Shown here in pieces: positions 58,620-64,000 of a stretch of DNA of 64,000 bases. The translations under genes and the position numbers were made by a program. The stretch is from Actinoplanes lobatus. Lineage in GTDB: Bacteria; Actinomycetota; Actinomycetes; Mycobacteriales; Micromonosporaceae. The notes under the pieces were generated by a model, which made no database searches, was not told the origin of the DNA, and saw only the letters and a program-made list of their open reading frames with translations. Where the stretch lies: assembly GCF_014205215.1 (NCBI RefSeq), contig NZ_JACHNC010000001.1, positions 1,989,001 to 2,053,000 on the forward strand, in the 5' to 3' direction. Every line of letters starts with the position of its first letter. Within the stretch, counting starts at the first letter, position 1.

Positions 58620-61091
58620 ATGGCTCGACGGCCCCGTTCCGGGCTGCGTTCGTTCGGCGTCGGCACCGCGGTACTGCTCGGCGGCTCGCTGCTCGTCGCG
58701 CCCGTCGCCGCGCACGCGGACACTCCCCGGACCGCCACACCCGCGGCCGCCACCGACGAGATCACCCTGGTCCCGGAGACCGGCGGCCGTACGGCGATCC
58801 AGGTCACACCGGCCTCCGGTGAGCCGACGGCGCCGGTCGGATTCGTGTCGACCGGCGGAACCGTGCGGGCCGAGCGGCTCGACGGAAGCTCCGGCCCCGA
58901 AGTCACGGCGAAGACCGGCGCGCCGGCCGCCAGGACGTCGGTCGCGGCCGGCACGACGTACCGCACCACCATCCGGATCGACTCGCAGAGCAACGCCGCC
59001 CCGTCCAAGTCGATCCACCTGTGGAACATCGACACCTGGACGTACGCCGCCGTCGACAACCCCAACGGCACCCTGTACGCCACCGCGGACCTGCCGCCCG
59101 GCAACTACCTGGTCGCCGCGATGTACGGCTGGTCCGGCTCGAACACCTACCTGCTCTCCAGGTCGTTCACGGTGAAGGACAGGACGCAGACCGTCGCCCT
59201 GGCCGAGTCGGCGACCCGGGAGGTGGCCCTCAAAGCCGACGACCCGACCGCACAGAACAGCGCGAACGCGGTCTGGCTGTCGATGCCCAACGGGGACCTG
59301 GTCGGTTTCTCCGGCGGGTACGCCGCGCGGACGTTCGTGAGCACGGCCGCCGTCACCGGCGTCGTCCTGCGAGCGCACCAGCTCCTCACGAAGAGCGGGT
59401 CCACCACACTCCGGCCCAGCCCGTACCGGTACGACCTGACGCAGAGCTGGGCACACCCGTTCCCGGCGTCCCTGGTCAGCACGGTGAAGACCGCGTCGCT
59501 GGCGAAGACCACGACCACCCTCCGGGCGCAGGGCGTCAACACGACGGGCTGGTACGCGACGGTGCCGAATGTCGGCGAGTGGACTGGCGCCTACCTGTCG
59601 ACCCCGGTGCGGCTGCCGGCCACCTTCACCGAGTACGTGACTCCCGGAATCGAAGTCGACGGGATCGCCAGATACGGCACCGGCTACATCCTGAGCCTCG
59701 GCAGCCGCACCCTCCCGGCCGGCGCCTCCGCCGACACCACGGTCGGCTCCGCACCGGTCGCGCCCGCACGCCGGCCATGGAGGGACGACTCCCGGCGCAC
59801 CCCGGATCAGATCCATGTCAACGAGAACATGATCCACACGGACACCGACGGGAACACCGGCCTCGATCAGGCCGCGAAGGTCTCGACCACGCTCCGCGCC
59901 GGTGACCGGGTGCTGGCGACGGCGGACACCCCCGGCATGGTGGTGGACGTCCCGGCGGGGGAGCAGGCGTACCACCTGGAGCAGACCGCCACCCGCCGGG
60001 TGGGCTGGTCCCAGCTCTCGACCAGCATCCACAGCGACTGGACCTTCGCTTCCGCGGGCACCTCCACCGGCCTGCTGCCGCTCATCGATCTCGCGTTCTC
60101 GGCATCCGGCCTCGACCAGCGCAACCGGGCCGGCACGGCGCCGGTGAACCTGACCGTGGTCCCGTCGACCCGGCGGACCGCGGCGGCGACCACGATCGAG
60201 ACGATCGAGTGGTCGGCCGATGACGGCGCTACCTGGGCTGACCTGCCGTTCACCGCATCCGGGGCGGGCGTCACGGCGTCTCTCGCGGTGCCGTCCACGG
60301 CCGCGTTCGTGTCGCTGCGGGTGACCGCCCGCAACGCCGACGGCGGCGCGCTGACCCGGACCGTGCTGCGCTCCTTCGCCGGCCCGGCCACCGCGGGCGA
60401 CCAGGCCACCGGCGACGTGACCATCTCCAACGTCAAGGTCAACGGCGGCCGGCCCCTGAACCTCGGCACCTCCGGCACCGCGTGGGTCACCACGACGTTC
60501 ACCGCCTCCGCGCCGTCCGGCATCGACCGCGCCGGGCTGGCCCTCTGGCACGGCGCCTACAACGCGCCGGACGGCCGGGAGACCGCCACCGCCACCTGTA
60601 CACCGGTGAGCGCCACCACCGCGAACTGCAGCGCCTCGGTCTACCTCTGGGACGTGCGTTACCTGATCTCCGGCAACGCGCTGGCCGGCGCCTGGCAGGC
60701 CGCGGTGTGGGCGACCGCGAAGGACGGTTCCGGGTACGCCGAACGACAGCGCGCCGGGAGCCTGGTGATGAAGCGGGTCACCCGGCTCACCACGAACGCC
60801 ACTCCGGAGCCGGTGAAGAAGGGCAAGAAGATCACGGTCAGCGGCGTGCTCACCCGCGCCGACTGGAGCACCGGCGCCTACGGACCGTACGCGTACCGCA
60901 CCGTCCTGCTGCAGCGCTTCAAGCGCGGCGGTACGGCGTGGACGAACGTCAAGTACGTCCGGACCGACGCCTACGGCCGGCTCAGTACGACCGTGAAGGC
61001 GACGGCGGACTCCTCCTACCGGTACGTCTACTTCACCGACGCCACCTCGACGGCGGTCGTCAGCGTCTCCGACTACGTCGACGTGCGCTGA
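58620..61091 (+). CDS. large secreted protein of unknown function
   Basis: An 823-residue exported protein with a signal peptide ending PVAAHADTP. No catalytic motif is recognised. The middle region has beta-sandwich character (for example NVGEWTGAYLSTPVRLPATF and HVNENMIHTDTDGN), and the part from about residue 620 (VTISNVKVNGGRPLNLGTSG, RYLISGNALAGAWQAAVWAT) resembles Ig-like domains seen in secreted actinomycete proteins. The last 110 residues, KRVTRLTTNATPEPVKKGKK onward, look like a further Ig-like or carbohydrate-binding domain. ATG with GGGGAGG 9 bases upstream. A 16-base hairpin follows. Confidence 0.75.
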   Translation: MARRPRSGLRSFGVGTAVLLGGSLLVAPVAAHADTPRTATPAAATDEITLVPETGGRTAIQVTPASGEPTAPVGFVSTGGTVRAERLDGSSGPEVTAKTGAPAARTSVAAGTTYRTTIRIDSQSNAAPSKSIHLWNIDTWTYAAVDNPNGTLYATADLPPGNYLVAAMYGWSGSNTYLLSRSFTVKDRTQTVALAESATREVALKADDPTAQNSANAVWLSMPNGDLVGFSGGYAARTFVSTAAVTGVVLRAHQLLTKSGSTTLRPSPYRYDLTQSWAHPFPASLVSTVKTASLAKTTTTLRAQGVNTTGWYATVPNVGEWTGAYLSTPVRLPATFTEYVTPGIEVDGIARYGTGYILSLGSRTLPAGASADTTVGSAPVAPARRPWRDDSRRTPDQIHVNENMIHTDTDGNTGLDQAAKVSTTLRAGDRVLATADTPGMVVDVPAGEQAYHLEQTATRRVGWSQLSTSIHSDWTFASAGTSTGLLPLIDLAFSASGLDQRNRAGTAPVNLTVVPSTRRTAAATTIETIEWSADDGATWADLPFTASGAGVTASLAVPSTAAFVSLRVTARNADGGALTRTVLRSFAGPATAGDQATGDVTISNVKVNGGRPLNLGTSGTAWVTTTFTASAPSGIDRAGLALWHGAYNAPDGRETATATCTPVSATTANCSASVYLWDVRYLISGNALAGAWQAAVWATAKDGSGYAERQRAGSLVMKRVTRLTTNATPEPVKKGKKITVSGVLTRADWSTGAYGPYAYRTVLLQRFKRGGTAWTNVKYVRTDAYGRLSTTVKATADSSYRYVYFTDATSTAVVSVSDYVDVR

Positions 61092-61109
61092 CCGGAAGCG
61101 GGCAAACAG

Positions 61110-61147
61110 AATGGCCGTGACCCGCATATTCGCGGGTCACGGCCATT
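61110..61147 (+). terminator. very strong terminator after the 823-residue secreted protein
   Basis: A perfect 16-base stem, left arm AATGGCCGTGACCCGC (61110-61125), loop ATATTC, right arm GCGGGTCACGGCCATT (61132-61147). It is the longest perfect hairpin in the window and starts 18 bases after the stop codon. Confidence 0.85.
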
Positions 61148-61303
61148 TCCGGCTGGGCTATCGGGTCACCGGGTCAGCTTCTGCTTCGTTATGCGCCGGG
61201 TCGCTCCCGGATCGTCGTAACGATTAAGTGTCGCCATGCATTAAGATCCGGAACAGATCGGGAGCCGCCGATGAATGGCGGCTCCGGCGAAACGGGGGAA
61301 GAC

Positions 61304-62968
61304 GTGTCATTCCTGCGACCCTTGACCGTTCCCACCGCGCTGCTGGCCGGCGTGGCGGGCGCGTTCATGGCCACCGGCCCCGCATCGGCGGACGCCGACG
61401 CCGCCAACGTGGTCCTCGAGGTTCTCGCGAAACGCAACATCCTGCCCACGAACGGCTGGTCCAGCGTGGACGTCCAGATCCGCAACGACGGGACGCTCCC
61501 CGCCGCCGGCGTGACCGTGGCCCTCACGCTGCCGACCGGCCTGCGCCCGGGCGGAGCGGAGAGCACCAGCGACTGGGAGTGCGACTGGGCCACCCCGGTC
61601 ATGACGTGCACCCACATCGGCGACCTCGAACCCGGCGAGTCGAAGCGGGTGATGGCCCGCAGCGTCGGCGTCGAAGGCGTCCAGGCCGGGACCGCGCTCC
61701 CGGTCAGCGCCACCGCGACGACGACCACGGCGGAGAGCTCGACCGCCGACAACACGGCGACCAGGATCATTCGCATCGTCGCCACCGGAGTGGTCCGCGG
61801 CCGGGTCTTCAACGACCTCAACGCCGACGGCGTCCGGCAGGAGAGCGAGCCGACCGTGACCGACGTGGGCCTGTCGATCCGCTCACAGGACGACGAGGAC
61901 AGCTACGGGTTCTCGAACTCCTTCAACGGGATCTACCAGTACGACGTACCGACCAAGCGCTACCGGATCGACACCACCCTGATCCGGAACAACTGGCGGT
62001 TCACCACGCCGAACGTCGGCAGCGACGCCACCGACTCCGACCTGCGGATGACCTCCGAGGGGCAGTACTCCCAGACCGGCGAGAGCCCGGTGTTCACGGT
62101 GACCGCCGCGACCCCGACCGTCGTCGACCTGGGCGTGATCGCGGCCTACCGCCCGACCGGGGTCACCCCCGCATCCGCCCTCCAGGGCACGGCACCCGTG
62201 GTGCGGCTGACCGGCGACGCGTTCAGCGAGAGCCTGACGGTCAAGCTCACCCGCGCCGGCTCCGACCCGATCACCGGCACCGTCTCGAACGTCGCCGCCG
62301 ACCGTAGGTCGATGGACGTGACGTTCCCGCTGGGCCAGGCCGCGACCGGGGCGTGGACGCTCACCATCGACCGGCAGTACGGCCCGCACGCCGAACTCGC
62401 GAACGCCTTCCGCATCACCCTGCCGCCATTGCGGGCCACCACGGCACCGTCGATCACCGGGACGGTCGCGGTGGGCTCGACGGTGAAGGCCACGACCGGC
62501 GCCTGGAGCCCCGCCGCCACGTCCTACACCTATCAGTGGTCGGCGAACGGCGCCGCGATCAAGGGCGCGACCGGCGCGTCGCTGACGATTCCGGCGTCCG
62601 TGGCCGGCAAGCGGCTGACCGTCAAGGTCACCGCGATCCGGGCCGGCAACGACAACGGGACCGCGGTCTCGGCGGCGACGGCGGCGGTCGCGAAGGGCAA
62701 GGCCGCCAAGGCGACCAGGAAGCCCAAGATCTCCGGTACGGCGAAAGTCGGCCGGAAGCTGACCGCCGGTGTCGGCTCGTGGTCGCCGAAGGTGGACTCG
62801 TACCGATACGAGTGGCGGGTGAACGGCAAGCTGATCAAGGGCGCTTCCGCCCGTACGCTGAGGTTGAAGTCCGCCTGGTGCAACAAGAAGATCACCGTGA
62901 CGGTGATCGCGGTGAAGGCGGGCTACGCCGACGGCCGTGCCACCAGCACCGCGGTGAGGGTCCGATAG
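61304..62968 (+). CDS. secreted multi-domain surface protein with DUF11-, SdrD-B- and Ig-like regions
   Basis: A 554-residue exported protein. Signal peptide ending ATGPASADA. Residues about 35-150 resemble a DUF11-type domain (DVQIRNDGTLPAAGVTVALT, then LEPGESKRVMA). VRGRVFNDLNADGVRQESEP near 155 is the start of a SdrD-B-like domain. Two repeated Ig-like modules fill the C-terminus: PSITGTVAVGSTVKATTGAW with YTYQWSANGAAIKGAT, and KISGTAKVGRKLTAGVGSW with YRYEWRVNGKLIKGAS. No anchor or LPXTG motif is seen. A structural or adhesive surface role is likely. GTG at 61304 has GGGGGAA upstream; an ATG at 61271 would add 11 residues. Confidence 0.8.
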   Translation: MSFLRPLTVPTALLAGVAGAFMATGPASADADAANVVLEVLAKRNILPTNGWSSVDVQIRNDGTLPAAGVTVALTLPTGLRPGGAESTSDWECDWATPVMTCTHIGDLEPGESKRVMARSVGVEGVQAGTALPVSATATTTTAESSTADNTATRIIRIVATGVVRGRVFNDLNADGVRQESEPTVTDVGLSIRSQDDEDSYGFSNSFNGIYQYDVPTKRYRIDTTLIRNNWRFTTPNVGSDATDSDLRMTSEGQYSQTGESPVFTVTAATPTVVDLGVIAAYRPTGVTPASALQGTAPVVRLTGDAFSESLTVKLTRAGSDPITGTVSNVAADRRSMDVTFPLGQAATGAWTLTIDRQYGPHAELANAFRITLPPLRATTAPSITGTVAVGSTVKATTGAWSPAATSYTYQWSANGAAIKGATGASLTIPASVAGKRLTVKVTAIRAGNDNGTAVSAATAAVAKGKAAKATRKPKISGTAKVGRKLTAGVGSWSPKVDSYRYEWRVNGKLIKGASARTLRLKSAWCNKKITVTVIAVKAGYADGRATSTAVRVR

Positions 62969-62973
62969 CAACT

Positions 62974-63000
62974 CGGCCGGTGATCAACGATCACCGGCCG
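62974..63000. terminator. terminator between surface protein and PLDc_N genes
   Basis: Perfect 12-base arms CGGCCGGTGATC (62974-62985) and GATCACCGGCCG (62989-63000) with a 3-base loop start 6 bases after the stop of the surface protein and precede the stop of the leftward gene. Confidence 0.75.
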
Positions 63001-63022
63001 GCCCGTCTTCAAAGGTGTTTCC

Positions 63023-63304
63023 TCAGCGCCGGCGCAACTGCTCGGTGAGCTGGCGGAGGAACGCGGGGTCGTCGTCCGGGCCGATCGGGCGGCGAGCGGT
63101 CGCGGCGCGGGCCGGTGCCGCCGCGGCCCGACCGCCGAGGAACCACACGACCGCGCCGCTGACCGGGATGAGCACGATGATCGCGGCCCACGCGGCACGC
63201 GGGAACGACCGGACCCGCGACCGGTCGGTGAGCAGGCAGTCGATCAGGGCCAGCACGCTGAGCGCGACGACGGCGAGCAGAAGGAACGTGAGCAGTCGGG
63301 TCAT
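63023..63304 (-). CDS. PLDc_N-domain membrane protein
   Basis: A 93-residue protein with two membrane spans: LLTFLLLAVVALSVLALIDC and AAWAAIIVLIPVSGAVVWFL, followed by GGRAAAAPARAATARRPIGP and a helical end FLRQLTEQLRRR. The spacing and the R-x-x-P-x-x-W-x-x-I-x-L-I-P-x-x-G pattern are those of the PLDc_N domain found alone or before phospholipase D-like enzymes. Alone it is of unknown role. ATG at 63304; ATG at 63310 is also in frame. Confidence 0.75.
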   Translation of the reverse strand: MTRLLTFLLLAVVALSVLALIDCLLTDRSRVRSFPRAAWAAIIVLIPVSGAVVWFLGGRAAAAPARAATARRPIGPDDDPAFLRQLTEQLRRR

Positions 63305-63437
63305 GCCCATTACGGTGGCGGCCGTAGGCGGCAGCGCCGGTCCCACCACGGTGCCGATCGGTTGCCGCGCATCCGAGGTGCCCATGGCCGTCCGATGATT
63401 ACCATCGGAACACGGGGGTCCACGAGATCGGCTGGCT

Positions 63438-64000
63438 ATGGAAGCGGAAAAAGATCACGTTGACGGTGTGATTATCCGTTACCAGGGTGAGGAACTGCTC
63501 TACCTGAGTGACCGGACGCAGGTCACCCGCCGTATTCCACCCGACGGGCCCGGCGTGATCTACAAACACGCCGCCGGTGCAGGGGCGGCCCACCGGATCG
63601 AGCACGAACGCGCCGTCCTGGAGAAGCTCGCCGGCCTGCCCGGTGTCCCCCGCCTGGCCGCACACCAGCCGCGCCGGACCCTGGTCATGCAGGACGACGG
63701 CGGCGGCCCGCCACCGGCCGGGCCGATGCCGCTGCCCGACCTGGTCCGCACCGCACACGCCCTCGCCACCACGCTCACCGCGGTCCACCGCGCCGGCGTC
63801 CTGCACCGCGACATCACCCCGGCCAACGTGGTGCTGCGGTCCCACGCGCCGCCGCTGCTGATCGACTTCGATCTCGCGATCACCGGCACATCGGAGGCGG
63901 GCGAGGGCCCGGTCGGCACCCTGGGTTTCCTGCCACCGGAGCAGACCGGCCGCAGCGGTCTGGGCATCGACCGCCGCGCCGACCTCTACGGCCTCGGCGC
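63438..64000 (+). CDS. Ser/Thr protein kinase, N-terminal part of a larger protein cut by the window
   Basis: The first 187 residues of a kinase that continues beyond the window. It starts MEAEKDHVDGVIIRYQGEE. Seen are the lysine in GVIYKHAAG, HRIEHERAVLEKLAGLPGVP, the catalytic loop VLHRDITPANVVL and the metal site LIDFDLAIT (DFD for DFG), then GTLGFLPPEQTGRSG and DRRADLYGLG. This pattern, with FLPPEQTGR, is common in long kinases that carry an AAA/STAND ATPase and sensor domains after the kinase, so the missing part is probably large. The kinase core appears active. Confidence 0.85.
   Translation, partial: MEAEKDHVDGVIIRYQGEELLYLSDRTQVTRRIPPDGPGVIYKHAAGAGAAHRIEHERAVLEKLAGLPGVPRLAAHQPRRTLVMQDDGGGPPPAGPMPLPDLVRTAHALATTLTAVHRAGVLHRDITPANVVLRSHAPPLLIDFDLAITGTSEAGEGPVGTLGFLPPEQTGRSGLGIDRRADLYGLG

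Overview
The window is high-GC DNA with many GTG and TTG starts, purine-rich ribosome sites, Sec signal peptides without outer-membrane machinery, and actinobacterial families (HtaA heme receptor, LytR-CpsA-Psr protein, roadblock-like protein, LacI-type operator, DtxR-type iron box). Together with the carbohydrate-active enzymes and many Ser/Thr kinases this points to a filamentous actinobacterium, probably of the Micromonosporaceae (Actinoplanes-like). That placement is inference. It is an accessory-rich chromosomal stretch. I saw no rRNA, tRNA, CRISPR array, insertion sequence or replication origin.

Layout. 1-5653: DUF2071 protein (partial), roadblock-like protein, ArsR regulator, two secreted calcium-binding repeat proteins, a membrane-anchored pseudokinase, a TfoX-like protein. 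5787-8890: three-gene sugar catabolic operon behind a LacI-type operator. 9043-14974: a sigma-4-like/anti-sigma-like/DUF1566 fusion, a threonine-aldolase-family enzyme, a 1110-residue DUF4132 protein. 14985-21888: divergent heme acquisition and degradation locus around an iron box at 18149 (heme oxygenase, DUF916 anchor, HtaA-WxL-like receptor on one side; a neocarzinostatin-like surface protein and HmuTUV on the other). 21809-25963: type III restriction-modification pair whose Res subunit looks damaged in its nuclease domain. 26130-29839: secreted and membrane proteins plus a third repeat protein. 30022-33844: tight five-gene cassette of three paralogous zinc-ribbon proteins, a CDC48-like AAA+ ATPase with an apparent one-base frameshift, and a helical protein of unknown function; this is the leading candidate for an undescribed system. 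33907-44385: repeat proteins, an orphan adenine methyltransferase, GH16 glucanase with a lectin domain, an LCP protein and two GH18 chitinases. 44431-53756: a signalling island with a kinase-NACHT-polytopic membrane fusion, a TerY-P-like triad (kinase, PP2C phosphatase, vWA), a VirD4-like ATPase and a possible FHA-like partner. 54047-64000: two more repeat proteins, an AspT-like transporter, a WD40 protein, two large secreted proteins, a PLDc_N membrane protein and the start of a Ser/Thr kinase.

How the genes work together. A family of eight secreted calcium-binding proteins recurs through the window. They share an N-terminal domain with a conserved Cys pair, and seven share a C-terminal Cys pair. 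The heme genes form a full import-and-degrade pathway under one iron switch. The GH16 and GH18 enzymes would degrade fungal or plant wall polymers. The AAA/zinc-ribbon cassette and the TerY-P/NACHT island have the architecture of regulated stress or conflict systems, but their function cannot be read from sequence alone.
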